Shown: in pieces, positions 16,669-25,827 of the stretch | How the letters are laid out: each line of letters opens with the position of its first letter | Position numbering within the stretch: the stretch's first letter is position 1 | Source: Pseudomonas brassicacearum subsp. neoaurantiaca | GTDB taxonomy: Bacteria > Pseudomonadota > Gammaproteobacteria > Pseudomonadales > Pseudomonadaceae | Assembly (NCBI RefSeq): GCF_013608025.1 | Contig: NZ_VDLV01000055.1 | Span: 148,884-212,883 of the forward strand | DNA: 64,000 nt | Direction of reading: 5' to 3' | The notes under the pieces: model-generated | Databases searched by the model: none | The model's input: only the letters and a program-made list of their open reading frames with translations | Told to the model about the DNA's origin: nothing | Translations under genes and position numbers: made by a program

Positions 16669-18678
16669 TCAGTTGACCTTCACCAGGCCGCCCTTGATGG
16701 TCAGCATGCCGCCACCGTCAACGGTCTGTTCGGCGGCGGCCTTGTTCACCAGGCTGATGCCGGCGTCGTTGGTCAGGGTGGTGCCAGCCTTGTTTTCCAA
16801 GGATGTCCCCGCCTGATTGCTCAGGGCCGTGCCGGCTTTCTGGCTGATGGACGTGCTGGCCTGGACGGCCAGGTCCGTACCGCTCTTGACTGTGAAGCTG
16901 TCGCCGCTTTGCAGGGTAAGGGTGCCGCTGACCTTGATGGTCAGGTTACCGTCTACCGTCAGGCTGTAATTGCCGGTGACCTTGTGATCGTAGTTGCCGC
17001 CAGTGCTGTGGGTCTGGTCCGAGCCCACGGTCACGGTGCGGGTGTCCTTCACGTCGAGGCTGTCGCTGCCGGTCTGGATGGTCACGCTGCGCTTGCCTTT
17101 CTCCAGGGTGACGGTTTCGTCGCCGTCCTTCACCGTGCGAGTTCGGGCGTTCTGCACCGTGAGTGTTTCGTCGTGGCCGACCATGGCGGTGGTGTCGTTG
17201 AGCACGTTGATGTTGAAGTCTTTCTGAGCCTGGAGAAACACCTCTTCGGCATCTTTCTTGTCTTCGAAGCGCAACTCGTTGAAACCGCCGCCGCCCTTGG
17301 ACGAGTTGGTCTTGATCCCGGACTGGGTCTGGTTCGCTGGCAGCGCATAAGGCAGGGCGTTGTCGCCGTTGTAGACGCAACCGGTGACCAAGGGCCGATC
17401 CGGGTCGCCGTCGATGAAGGTGACGATGACTTCCTGGCCGATGCGCGGCACGAACTGCATGCCAAAGCCCTTGCCGCTCCAGGGCAAGACCACGCGCACC
17501 CAGCAGGAGGAGGTCTCGTCGTTCTTGCCGGTGCGGTCCCAGGGGAACTGCAACTTGATCCGGCCGTATTCATCGGTCCAGATTTCTTCGCCGGCCTTGC
17601 CCACCACCAGCGCCGTCTGGGTGTGCATGCGTGGTTTGGGCGTGATGCGGGCCGGTCGATAAACCGTGGCCTTGGGGATCGCTTCGAAGCGATTGCGGTA
17701 GCTGTCGTGGCTGGCCTCATGGCTGACCGACGTTACTACCCAATCGATATTCAGCGTCGTGTCTTCATGACCGGCGAGGGTGAACCAATAGCCCGGCACC
17801 AGCCAGCGACAATCGCTTTCGCCGACGAAGCGTTTCTCTTGGCTGCGCAGGCCGTCCACCCGCTGTTTGGTCAACGCGTCGCCCTGGGCCTTGGCGGTGT
17901 AGCCGCCCGGATGCTCGTACATCGAACTCGGCCCGGCCACGGCTTCAGCCTGGCTGAAAAGCGATGTTGTCGGCGTGGTGAATTCATAATCAGTGGCCTG
18001 GTAGACCCCGGCCACCGCTTGCAGGCACACCTGTCCGGAACGGATGCCGTGCAGCTCGCGTTCCCCGAGTTTCTGCCCGAGATAATTCACCGTTGGCCCA
18101 TTGGGGATGGGCGCGAAGGCGTCGTTGCTGTCGGCCAGGACCAGGGTGTGCTTGCCGTCTTCATGGCTGAAGAACCAGAAAATCCCATCCTCCTCCAGCA
18201 GGCGCGACACGAAGGCCAGGTCGGTTTCGCCGTATTGCACACAGTATTCGCGCGGGATGTAGCTGCCGCTGAGCTTGAGTTGAAAATCGCTGAAGCCATG
18301 GGCGTTGAAAATCGTGGTGACGATGTCCGACGTGGCGAGGTTCTGGAACACGCGGTTGTTGCTGGCCAGGCTCAGCCACCAAAGCCATGGCCGGAGCAGA
18401 AGTTGATAGCGCTCGGCGGTGGCGTCGGCCGGCAGTTGGCGGATCTCGGCCACCAACCAATCCTGCGGGCGCAGCAAGGCGTCCTTGTGCAGCGTGGTGG
18501 TTACGTGACTGGCGACGGCCGTGGTGAGGTCCAGGGAGGCGCCGTCGTTGATACCGTTGAGGGTGTGCGAGCCCAAGGCGTTGAGGCGTTCTTCGCCGGA
18601 CAGTGAGTCAGGGTACAGCGCCGACAGCGAGGTGGCGGTTAGGGAGAGGGTGGTGTTGCTGTCGGTGGCGCGGGACAT
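16669..18678 (-). CDS. vgrG: T6SS spike protein VgrG (TssI)
   Basis: 669-aa trimeric spike protein related to phage gp27/gp5. It has N-terminal gp27-like modules (LRPWLWWLSLASNNRVFQ, YVQYGETDLAFVSRLLEEDG), an OB-fold region (EIWTDEYGRIKLQFPWDR, then SSCWVRV, GFGMQFVPRIGQEVIVTFIDGDPDRP), and the linker GGGGFNELRFEDKKDAEEVF. A beta-helical tail ends in short repeats of the type KAGTALSNQ-AGTSLENK-AGTTLTND (residues ~615-655). There is no extra enzymatic C-terminus, so any cargo must be separate. It follows the 188-aa candidate effector by 11 nt. Confidence 0.95.
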   Translation of the reverse strand: MSRATDSNTTLSLTATSLSALYPDSLSGEERLNALGSHTLNGINDGASLDLTTAVASHVTTTLHKDALLRPQDWLVAEIRQLPADATAERYQLLLRPWLWWLSLASNNRVFQNLATSDIVTTIFNAHGFSDFQLKLSGSYIPREYCVQYGETDLAFVSRLLEEDGIFWFFSHEDGKHTLVLADSNDAFAPIPNGPTVNYLGQKLGERELHGIRSGQVCLQAVAGVYQATDYEFTTPTTSLFSQAEAVAGPSSMYEHPGGYTAKAQGDALTKQRVDGLRSQEKRFVGESDCRWLVPGYWFTLAGHEDTTLNIDWVVTSVSHEASHDSYRNRFEAIPKATVYRPARITPKPRMHTQTALVVGKAGEEIWTDEYGRIKLQFPWDRTGKNDETSSCWVRVVLPWSGKGFGMQFVPRIGQEVIVTFIDGDPDRPLVTGCVYNGDNALPYALPANQTQSGIKTNSSKGGGGFNELRFEDKKDAEEVFLQAQKDFNINVLNDTTAMVGHDETLTVQNARTRTVKDGDETVTLEKGKRSVTIQTGSDSLDVKDTRTVTVGSDQTHSTGGNYDHKVTGNYSLTVDGNLTIKVSGTLTLQSGDSFTVKSGTDLAVQASTSISQKAGTALSNQAGTSLENKAGTTLTNDAGISLVNKAAAEQTVDGGGMLTIKGGLVKVN

Positions 18679-18689
18679 TGAATGGCCCG

Positions 18690-19256
18690 CTACTGGTAAT
18701 TCAATTCATGGATAACTTTATTGGCGTTTCCATTCTGGTAGTAGAAGTGCCATTTCGAAGTGAACGGCCAATAGGTGGCGACATACTCACCCCACAGGAC
18801 AGCTTCGGCCCATGGCCCTCCATGGGTATACGGGACCGCCCGTTGGATGGCAGGAACATTGTATTTGTCCGACGGCAGCAGCCAGGAAACGTTTGTGCCA
18901 TAGCGGAAAAGGTCATCCTGGGAAAAGATCGGATTCTGATTGCCCGTGGTGTACAGGTTGTAGTGACGAACCCTGATGAACCCGCCAAAGTTCTGGATCC
19001 CCACACAACATCCTGTCAGGTTCGCGGTGAGGAACAGCAGAGGGTCGTTGCCCGTCGGGGTCGTCGGCAGGTCTACATAAAGTCCCGAATCCATATCCCA
19101 CGGCAGGTAGTAGGCACGATGGGTGTTGCCGTCGACCAGCGCCAGCAGGTCTCGATCTACATCAAGGCTCAGTGCAAAGTTGACGATGCCCGCGTGAGTA
19201 TTGGCAAAGGTGGGGCGAAGATGACGTTTTTCCAGTTCAAGTCTTGCCTTCAGCAT
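18690..19256 (-). CDS. Candidate T6SS effector with CNF1-like Cys/His pair
   Basis: 188-aa protein of no family I can name, encoded between clpV and vgrG in the T6SS operon, with a good ribosome binding site (GGAAGGA) before ATG at 19256. Residues 80-83 read LTGC, followed by short strands and H98 (FIRVRHYN). The Cys83-His98 distance of 15 equals that of catalytic C866 and H881 in CNF1, and LTGC resembles the LSGC motif of CNF1/BLF1-type glutamine deamidases. The C-terminal third is rich in aromatic residues. No signal peptide or membrane segment. Base composition looks lower in GC than its neighbours. The deamidase fold is a hypothesis; the effector role rests mainly on position. Confidence 0.6.
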   Translation of the reverse strand: MLKARLELEKRHLRPTFANTHAGIVNFALSLDVDRDLLALVDGNTHRAYYLPWDMDSGLYVDLPTTPTGNDPLLFLTANLTGCCVGIQNFGGFIRVRHYNLYTTGNQNPIFSQDDLFRYGTNVSWLLPSDKYNVPAIQRAVPYTHGGPWAEAVLWGEYVATYWPFTSKWHFYYQNGNANKVIHELNYQ

Positions 19257-19330
19257 GGCACCGTCCTTCCATTGGTCATGAATAAATATACGGTGAAGAG
19301 TGACACTTCACCGCCGAGGCCCAGGGCAAG

Positions 19331-21874
19331 TCATTCCAACACCCACTCCGCCAACTTCCCCGTCACCTGCGTCATCAACACATTCTCGACATCCCGTGCC
19401 CCGGCCGCGCTGCACTTGGCTAGCACGGCCTTGACGATTCCCGCATCGAATTCGAATTGCTTGCCAGTCGCTGCCTTATAGCGCCCGCGCAATTTCTCCA
19501 ACTTCGCCAACACGATCCCTTCCAGCGTCGCTTCATCCAGCGGCCGGTACGCCACCACCGTCATGCGCGCCAGGAACGCCGGGCGGAACGCTTGCAGCAA
19601 CACCTTGTGCAAGGCTTCGTTGAAGGCATCGGTGCCCAGTTGCGCCACCGGCGTGTCCAGCAGCAGTTCGGCGCCGACATTGCTGGTGGCGAGCATCACC
19701 GTGTTCTTGAAGTCCACCACCAGGCCGGTGCCGTCTTCCATCAGGCCTTTGTCGAAGACGTTGTAGAAGGCTTCGAGCACGTCCGGGTGGGCCTTTTCGA
19801 TTTCATCCAACAGCACCACCGAATAGGGTTTGCGCCGCACCGCTTCGGTGAGCACGCCGCCGCTGCCGTAACCGACGTAGCCGGGCGGGGCGCCTTTGAG
19901 TTGACTGACGGTGTGCGCTTCCTGGTATTCCGAGAGGTTGATGCTGATCAGGTTGCGTTCGCCGCCGTACAAGGCGTCGGCCAAGGCGTAGGCGGTTTCG
20001 GTCTTGCCCACGCCCGTGGGGCCCACCAACAAAAACACGCCGACCGGTTTCTGCGGGTCGGTGAGACCGGCGCGGTAGGCTTGCAGGCGTTGGGCGATGG
20101 TATTCAGCGCGGTGCCCTGGCCCATGACTCGCTGGCCCATGCGTTGGCCGAGGGTGCGCACGGCGTGGGCTTCATCGGCGAGCATCTTGCCAACCGGGAT
20201 GCCAGTCCAACCGGCGATCACCGCGGCGACGGTCTTGCTGTCCACCTGTTCGGGCACCAGCGGATCGTCCTGGCGAATGGCATCGAGGCCGGCTTCCAGG
20301 CGCAGCAGTTCGGCGGCCAGGTGATCGATGCGGTTATCGATCTCGGTGTCGGCTTTTTCGCTGTCGGCGCGTTCGCTCAAGGCGAGCAGTTCGCGGCGGG
20401 TGTCGAGCAATTCGCGCACGGCTTCGCGCTCTTCGCCCCAGCGGGTTTCCAGTTCGCGGATGGCCTGCACGTTGCTGCTCGATTCGCTTTCGAGCAGGGT
20501 GATGCGCTCGCGATGATCCAGGCCGGTTGCCTGTTCGCGACGCAGGCGTTCGACTTCATCATTGAGGCTGTTCTGCCGATGGCGCAGGCTTTCCAGCGGC
20601 GGCGGTACGTCGTGCTGGCCGAGGGCGACCCGGGCGCAGGCGGTGTCGAGCACGCTGATGGCTTTGTCCGGCAACTGTCGCCCGGAGATGTAGCGGTGGG
20701 ACAGCTTCACCGCCTCGTGGATGGCCGCGTCCAACACTTGTACGCCGTGGTGCTGCTCCAGTTTGCTCGCCACCCCGCGAAGCATTTCCACGGCGGTGAG
20801 CTCGTCCGGCTCCTCGACCTGCACCAACTGGAAGCGCCGAGCCAGGGCCGGGTCTTTCTCGAAGTATTTCTTGTACTCCAGCCAAGTGGTGGCGGCCAGG
20901 GTGCGCAATTCGCCCCGGGCCAGGGCTGGCTTGAGCAGGTTGGCCGCGTCGCTGCCGCCTTCCGCACCACCGGCGCCGATCAACGTATGGGCTTCGTCGA
21001 TGAACAGGATGATCGGTTTTTCCGCGCTGCGTACCGCGTCGATCACGCCCTTGAGGCGTTGCTCAAACTCGCCCTTGACCCCCGCGCCGGCCTGCAACAG
21101 GCCCAGGTCAAGCACGCGCAGGGTGACTTCCTGCAAGGACGGCGGCACATCCCCGGCGGCGATGCGCAGGGCCAGGCCTTCCACCACGGCGGTCTTGCCG
21201 ACACCTGGCGCGCCCACCAGGATCGGGTTGTTCTGCCGGCGTCGGAGCAGGATATCGATGCACTGGCGGATCTCGCCGTCACGGCCGACGATAGGGTCGA
21301 TGCGGCCGGCCCGGGCATCGGCGGTCAGGTCCTGGGTGTACTGGTCCAGCACCGGGTCCTGTTTCTGTGGTGCTTCGCCGGGTTTGGCCGGGCGCACGCC
21401 GCCGACATGCTCGCGGGAGCTTTCGGTCCATTCCAACAGATGAGCGCGCAGGGCATCGCGGGGAATGCGCAGCAGTGACGAGGCGCTGTTGAGCAACAGG
21501 CTGCGACGTTCGTCACGGTCCAACAACGCCAGCAACAACAGCCCCGAGCGGATGCTGTCCAGGCCCAACACGCTGGCCTGGACCACGGCGTCCTCCAGCA
21601 GGCCGATGGTTTGTGCCGACAGGGCGGGCGTGCGGGTGCTGCCGGATTTGAACAGGTCCAGGGCCTTGTTGGTTTCCGTTGCCACCGCGTCACGTTCCAG
21701 GCCGAAACGCGGCAGCAGGCAGGCGAAGTCACCGCCCTCTATGTCCAGCAGTTCCAATAGCAGGTGTTCGATTTCGACGTAGTGGTGGCTGCGTTGCAGG
21801 CAGCGTTGCGCGGCCCGTTCCAAGGCTCGGCGGTTGTCCGGATTGAGGCGTCCGATCAGGCTGGCCAGTTCCAT
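19331..21874 (-). CDS. clpV: T6SS sheath-disassembly ATPase ClpV (TssH)
   Basis: 847-aa AAA+ ATPase that unfolds contracted TssB/TssC sheath for reuse in the cytoplasm. It has an N-terminal Clp repeat domain, a first ATPase with Walker A GAPGVGKTA (residues 221-229) and Walker B ILFIDEAH, a coiled-coil middle region (~425-540), and a second ATPase with GPTGVGKTE (618-626) and VVLLDEIEKAHPDV. The C-terminus is the small D2 domain. The start chosen is MELASLIGRLNP at 21874; an upstream extension would run into tssG. There is a 1-nt gap to tssG. Confidence 0.95.
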   Translation of the reverse strand: MELASLIGRLNPDNRRALERAAQRCLQRSHHYVEIEHLLLELLDIEGGDFACLLPRFGLERDAVATETNKALDLFKSGSTRTPALSAQTIGLLEDAVVQASVLGLDSIRSGLLLLALLDRDERRSLLLNSASSLLRIPRDALRAHLLEWTESSREHVGGVRPAKPGEAPQKQDPVLDQYTQDLTADARAGRIDPIVGRDGEIRQCIDILLRRRQNNPILVGAPGVGKTAVVEGLALRIAAGDVPPSLQEVTLRVLDLGLLQAGAGVKGEFEQRLKGVIDAVRSAEKPIILFIDEAHTLIGAGGAEGGSDAANLLKPALARGELRTLAATTWLEYKKYFEKDPALARRFQLVQVEEPDELTAVEMLRGVASKLEQHHGVQVLDAAIHEAVKLSHRYISGRQLPDKAISVLDTACARVALGQHDVPPPLESLRHRQNSLNDEVERLRREQATGLDHRERITLLESESSSNVQAIRELETRWGEEREAVRELLDTRRELLALSERADSEKADTEIDNRIDHLAAELLRLEAGLDAIRQDDPLVPEQVDSKTVAAVIAGWTGIPVGKMLADEAHAVRTLGQRMGQRVMGQGTALNTIAQRLQAYRAGLTDPQKPVGVFLLVGPTGVGKTETAYALADALYGGERNLISINLSEYQEAHTVSQLKGAPPGYVGYGSGGVLTEAVRRKPYSVVLLDEIEKAHPDVLEAFYNVFDKGLMEDGTGLVVDFKNTVMLATSNVGAELLLDTPVAQLGTDAFNEALHKVLLQAFRPAFLARMTVVAYRPLDEATLEGIVLAKLEKLRGRYKAATGKQFEFDAGIVKAVLAKCSAAGARDVENVLMTQVTGKLAEWVLE

Positions 21875-21875
21875 T

Positions 21876-22901
21876 TCAGGCGATCTCCGGCTGGCGAAGG
21901 CGGGTTTCGATGCGTTGCACGGCCAGGCTCGGCTGGCGTTGCAGGCCACCGTTCCAATTCAGCCGTGGCGCGGTCTGGCGACTCAACTGCAACGGGCCGG
22001 CGCCACGAACCAGCAGGACCAATGTGCAATCCAGGTCCGGGCCGAAATACAGCGCATAAAGGCTGGCGAGTAGCGGATGGACTTCGCCGGTGGGCAGCAG
22101 ATCGTTGGCCTGGGTCGTGCTCAACGGCCCCAGCGTCAGGCGCACGCCGGCGTGTTCGTCCCAGACCCGAGTGCCGGCAACTGCGTCGCGACCCAGGCGC
22201 AGGTTGCGTCCGCCCGGCTGCAAGCGACTGCGGCTGGCGGGCGGGATTTCACGCCAGCCACCTTCATAGGCGTTCAGCTCGACGGGCAAGCCGAACTGTT
22301 CGCGGACGATCGCCGCGAAACCGGCCAGGGAACGGCGGCCATCGGCATACAGCGCAGTGCAGGCCAGCACCGCCGAGTCGGGGGCGGCCTGGCGTTCCTG
22401 CAAGGCCTTGGGCAGCAGGCCGGTCAATGCGCGCAATTGTGCGTGTACAGCGGACGCGCCAGGGGGAGTGAAACCGAGGGCGATGCGATGCTTGCGCATC
22501 ACCTTGTACAGCAGGCTGAGCAGGCGGTGCTGGAACAGGTCGAGGAATTCCGCCGGGGCATGATCCTTCGCCCGCGCCCGTTGTTGCAGCCATTCCTGGT
22601 AGGCGTAAGGCAGCGGGCCGTCGGGCCCGCCGAGGCCAAAGATTGGCGTGGTCAGGGTCGGCGGCAGGCCGGGTTCCTGGCCCAGGCTTTCGACCTCACT
22701 GGCGGCAAACAGTGGCGTCAGCGGTCCACGTAGACGCACGGCCTCGGCCTGTGGCGCGGTGCCGCTGCCCAGGGGCTCGGCCTGGGGATGTTCGCGTTCG
22801 AGCAGCAACAGGGCCTGGAGCCATTCGAAGCGTTGCGGGTCGCGCCGCAGTCGCTCGCCCAGGTTCAGAGCGCGAGGGGTTTGCCGGCTTGGGGTTGCCA
22901 T
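21876..22901 (-). CDS. tssG: T6SS baseplate protein TssG
   Basis: 341-aa baseplate wedge component (TssE-F-G-K complex). Conserved features are the early RRDPQRFEWLQALLLLE, the VRLRG segment, IFGLGGPDGPLPYAYQEWLQQR, and the DLFQHRLLSLLYKVMRKHR stretch. The start at 22901 lies within the last 37 bp of tssF, so the two are tightly coupled. Confidence 0.93.
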   Translation of the reverse strand: MATPSRQTPRALNLGERLRRDPQRFEWLQALLLLEREHPQAEPLGSGTAPQAEAVRLRGPLTPLFAASEVESLGQEPGLPPTLTTPIFGLGGPDGPLPYAYQEWLQQRARAKDHAPAEFLDLFQHRLLSLLYKVMRKHRIALGFTPPGASAVHAQLRALTGLLPKALQERQAAPDSAVLACTALYADGRRSLAGFAAIVREQFGLPVELNAYEGGWREIPPASRSRLQPGGRNLRLGRDAVAGTRVWDEHAGVRLTLGPLSTTQANDLLPTGEVHPLLASLYALYFGPDLDCTLVLLVRGAGPLQLSRQTAPRLNWNGGLQRQPSLAVQRIETRLRQPEIA

Positions 22902-24655
22902 GTCTTCACCTCCTTGTCGGACTGGACCAGCACGGTGCGCACAAATCGATTGGCGGTGGCATACAAAGACAAGAATTGCGCCAGCACGCCGGAGAACAGC
23001 ACGGCGCTGCTGCCGACGAAGTGATGCGGATCCAGTTGCATGCGCACCTCCAGGCCATTGCGCCAGCCGCGCCAGGCATCCTCGCCAACATGGGCGATGA
23101 CCCGCTCACAGGTCAGTCCGGATACGCCTTCGATCTGGCGGCGCACGCTGGCCTCGTCCCGCAGGTTGTGCAATTCGAGAATCTCGCGCAGTGCGTCCAG
23201 CGCCTGGGGACCTTCCACCAGTGACAGATGATTGAGGGTCAGTTGCGACACCAGTCGCCAGCGCGACTCACCGTCCAGGCGCGGCAGGCTCTGCGGGCTG
23301 GGAGGATTGCGCAGGCGCGCCCAGGCCACCGGTCCCGGGCGTTCGAAACCCAATGGCGTGCCGGCCGGCAGGCTCTGGGCCAGGTGGCGGTTGGTGCACA
23401 GCAGTTCGGCGGTGAGGCTGTAATCCCGGGATTCGGCCAGTGGGTCGAAGCGGGTGTCCACCAGGCTGACCATCACGTCGGTGCCCAGTCGGTTCGGGCT
23501 CATGCCGCTGACCCGTCGCGCATGCCAATAACAGGGCTCGTCGCTGCCATGTTGGCTGCCGTAATAGGCCGGCACTTTGCGCACTCCTTGGCCGGTCATG
23601 GCGCGCATGCCTCGGATGCTGTGGATCTCGACGCTGTTTTCGCGGTGACTGTCGGCCACCAGCCGATATTCGCTGCGGGTGCCGTCCGGGCGCAGCGGCT
23701 CGGAGGTCCGAGGGAACAGATTGATCACCGGCGCGCAACCCAGGGCGATGTCGCTGGCCTGGAGCGGCAAGCGGCTGGTTGGCGCCCGGTCGAATGCGAT
23801 GTACAGGTATAAAGAAGCGTTGTCGCTGTGGGCGCCGGCCAGCGGCAGGTCGAAAAAGCCGAATTTGTCCGGAAAGGCGAAATACTCCGCCAACAGGCGC
23901 ATGCCTGGATGCACGCCGTCCTCGTCCGGCAGCAAGGCTTGGTCGCTGGCGAAACCGACGATGCGTGGCAAACCCGCCAACGGTTCCGGCACGCTGCCCG
24001 GCGCGCCAGCCAGGACCTTGATGGCGTGAGCGCCAAGCAAATCGTACAGCCCGGCGTTGATCATCGGTGACGCCGCCAGGTGTACCCGCAGCGAGTCGAT
24101 GCCCAGGGTCGACCATTGGCTTTTTCCCAGGCAGCGCAGCTCCAGGCGCAAGGCCGAGCGGGCCTGGACCACTCCGGTCAACGCCTGGGCCTCGTCACTG
24201 CCCAGTAGCAACGCTTCGCTCACTTGCAGTGGCCATAAATGCACGGCGGCCGTGGTCCTGAAATGAATGCTCTGGCCCTTGTCCGTGGTGACGAACAACG
24301 GTGTGTCGCGGGGCAGGGGATAGCCCGCGTTCAAGTTGCCTTTGCTCGGATCGGGCTCGAACTGCACGATGGCGCACGACGGCAAGGGCCGCATGGCCAA
24401 CGGGTAAAGTTGTTCGAGCAGGGCATCACTGAATTCGGCGTAGTCGTCATCCAGCCGGCGCTGCAAGCGCGCGGCCAGCAGTGCGAAGCCTTCCAATAAT
24501 CGTTCGACGTGGGGATCGGGACATTCACCGGGGGACAGTTCCAGGCGCCGGGCAACCTTGGGGTAACGCCCGGCGAAAAGGCTTCCGGCATGGCGCAGCC
24601 AAGTCAATTCGCGTTGGTAGTAATCCAACAGTTGCGGGTCAATCGAGTCGCTCAT
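22865..24655 (-). CDS. tssF: T6SS baseplate protein TssF
   Basis: 596-aa baseplate component with the typical N-terminus SIDPQLLDYYQRELTWLRHAG, then FAGRYPKVARRL, DPHVERLLEGFALLAARLQRRLDDDYAEFSDALLEQLYP, and a C-terminal half with GTPLGFERPGPVAWARL. The start is ATG at 24655 (MSDSIDPQ), overlapping tssE by 17 bp. Confidence 0.94.
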   Translation of the reverse strand: MSDSIDPQLLDYYQRELTWLRHAGSLFAGRYPKVARRLELSPGECPDPHVERLLEGFALLAARLQRRLDDDYAEFSDALLEQLYPLAMRPLPSCAIVQFEPDPSKGNLNAGYPLPRDTPLFVTTDKGQSIHFRTTAAVHLWPLQVSEALLLGSDEAQALTGVVQARSALRLELRCLGKSQWSTLGIDSLRVHLAASPMINAGLYDLLGAHAIKVLAGAPGSVPEPLAGLPRIVGFASDQALLPDEDGVHPGMRLLAEYFAFPDKFGFFDLPLAGAHSDNASLYLYIAFDRAPTSRLPLQASDIALGCAPVINLFPRTSEPLRPDGTRSEYRLVADSHRENSVEIHSIRGMRAMTGQGVRKVPAYYGSQHGSDEPCYWHARRVSGMSPNRLGTDVMVSLVDTRFDPLAESRDYSLTAELLCTNRHLAQSLPAGTPLGFERPGPVAWARLRNPPSPQSLPRLDGESRWRLVSQLTLNHLSLVEGPQALDALREILELHNLRDEASVRRQIEGVSGLTCERVIAHVGEDAWRGWRNGLEVRMQLDPHHFVGSSAVLFSGVLAQFLSLYATANRFVRTVLVQSDKEVKTWQPQAGKPLAL

Positions 24656-25082
24656 GGCGCACCTCAAGGCCGTCGCCGGCGTGCTCGATTACAAACGCCA
24701 CGGGCCATGGGTGCGGGTCGCCACGCAGTTCGCCCGACAGCCGTATGCACAGTTGCTGCGGATGGCCCGGCACCGGGCAGACTTCTACCTCGCCCAGCCG
24801 CAGGCGCGGTTCGAAGTGGGTGATGGCCTGGCGAATTTCCCGGGTCAGTTGGCGGCGGTCATCGCTGCGCTGCTGTTGCAGCGCGGTCCAGTCGGCGATG
24901 CCGTAGTCCAGGATGCTCGGTGGTTCGGTCAGCGCCCTAGGGCCGCGCCGGGTATTGAACAGGCGTGACAGTTCGGCATGTACCGAGTCCTGCAATGCCT
25001 GTCGATCGAACACCCGCCCGGCATCGTCCGCCGGGCTTGCCAAACGTTCAAACAGGGGCGGGCGCAACCCGAAGCCAGCCAT
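24639..25082 (-). CDS. tssE: T6SS baseplate protein TssE (gp25-like)
   Basis: 147-aa homologue of phage T4 gp25, which nucleates sheath polymerisation on the baseplate. It carries the family pattern of ERL near the N-terminus, DSVHAELSRLFNTRRG (cf. SI...L..LLNTR), SILDYGIADW, then REIRQAITHFEPRL. The start at 25082 follows hcp by 12 nt. Confidence 0.92.
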   Translation of the reverse strand: MAGFGLRPPLFERLASPADDAGRVFDRQALQDSVHAELSRLFNTRRGPRALTEPPSILDYGIADWTALQQQRSDDRRQLTREIRQAITHFEPRLRLGEVEVCPVPGHPQQLCIRLSGELRGDPHPWPVAFVIEHAGDGLEVRHERLD

Positions 25083-25094
25083 GGCGCGGCGTCC

Positions 25095-25592
25095 CTATTT
25101 GGTCATTTTGTTGGCGGCCAAATCCCAGGTCGTGCCGGCCGTGCCTTCCTTGGTGCCGTCGTCTTTCTGCGCGGTGAGCTCCCATTTGATCTTGGTGAAA
25201 TTGAGCGACAGGGTTTCCACCGGTTTGCCACCAGTACCGCCGCTGACACTGACATTCGACAGTACGACGCTGGTCAGGGTGTAGACGATGAATGGCATGA
25301 TCTGGCCGCTGCCTTCGGCGGCGTTGCGGCCGATGGTGACGACGGCTTGCGGGATCGGCTTGCCGGCGCAGCAATACTCGTTCAGCGAAGGGGTGGAACT
25401 GTCGATGAATTTGGTCAGGGTGAATTCGCCGATGTGCGGGCGACCGGAGGTGCGCTCCGAGTTGCTGACGTCGTTGGTGACCTGCATCGCCACGTTGTGG
25501 CTGTAGGACATGACTTCGATCTTGTCCGTGAAACCCTCCAGCAGGCTGTCGCCCTTGATGTCGCCGCCGAGGTCGAGAATGATTGCGTCCAT
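25095..25592 (-). CDS. hcp: T6SS inner tube protein Hcp (TssD)
   Basis: 165-aa tube protein that stacks as hexameric rings and is secreted. Recognisable features are MDAIILDLGGDIKGDS, the exposed EVMSYSHNV strand, GRPHIGEFTLTKFIDSSTPSL, and the C-terminal VETLSLNFTKIKWEL. A good AGGAG ribosome binding site precedes ATG at 25592. A 235-bp gap with a REPIN separates it from tssC, so hcp may have its own promoter or be uncoupled in level from tssBC. Confidence 0.94.
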   Translation of the reverse strand: MDAIILDLGGDIKGDSLLEGFTDKIEVMSYSHNVAMQVTNDVSNSERTSGRPHIGEFTLTKFIDSSTPSLNEYCCAGKPIPQAVVTIGRNAAEGSGQIMPFIVYTLTSVVLSNVSVSGGTGGKPVETLSLNFTKIKWELTAQKDDGTKEGTAGTTWDLAANKMTK

Positions 25593-25702
25593 TGTTTGGA
25601 ACTCCTGAAGAAGACGAATGAGGCAGTGCCCGATACCGATGAATTAACCTGTGGCCAATACCCTTGCTGTGGCTGGAGACTTTATGTGGCAACGGAGCTC
25701 TT

Positions 25703-25794
25703 GTGGCGAGGGAGCTTGCTCCCGCTGGGTCGCGCAGCGGCCCCTCTCTTTTGGGACTGCTACGCAGTCCAGCGGGAGCAAGCTCCCTCGCCAC
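25703..25794. repeat. REPIN-like paired inverted repeat, family A, inside the T6SS operon
   Basis: GTGGCGAGGGAGCTTGCTCC and its inverted copy, with inner arms around GGACTGCTACGCAGTCC. It lies between tssC and hcp, which are co-oriented. This is an unusual place for an element mostly found between convergent genes, and a hairpin here could stabilise or attenuate the upstream message. Confidence 0.85.
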
Positions 25795-25827
25795 AAAAAG
25801 CTCTTTAACCAAACAGCCACGCCGTGG

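Noticed and set aside
16402-18606. Long open frame antisense to vgrG
   Set aside because: Same bias effect. The translation reads as a shadow of the VgrG codons, without family similarity.
16669-18678. VgrG as an evolved spike with a fused toxin domain
   Set aside because: The C-terminus is only the beta-helical needle with short Ala-Gly-Thr repeats; length is close to a plain VgrG.
19457-21478. Long open frame antisense to clpV
   Set aside because: Shadow of the ClpV coding strand; no start signals and no domain.
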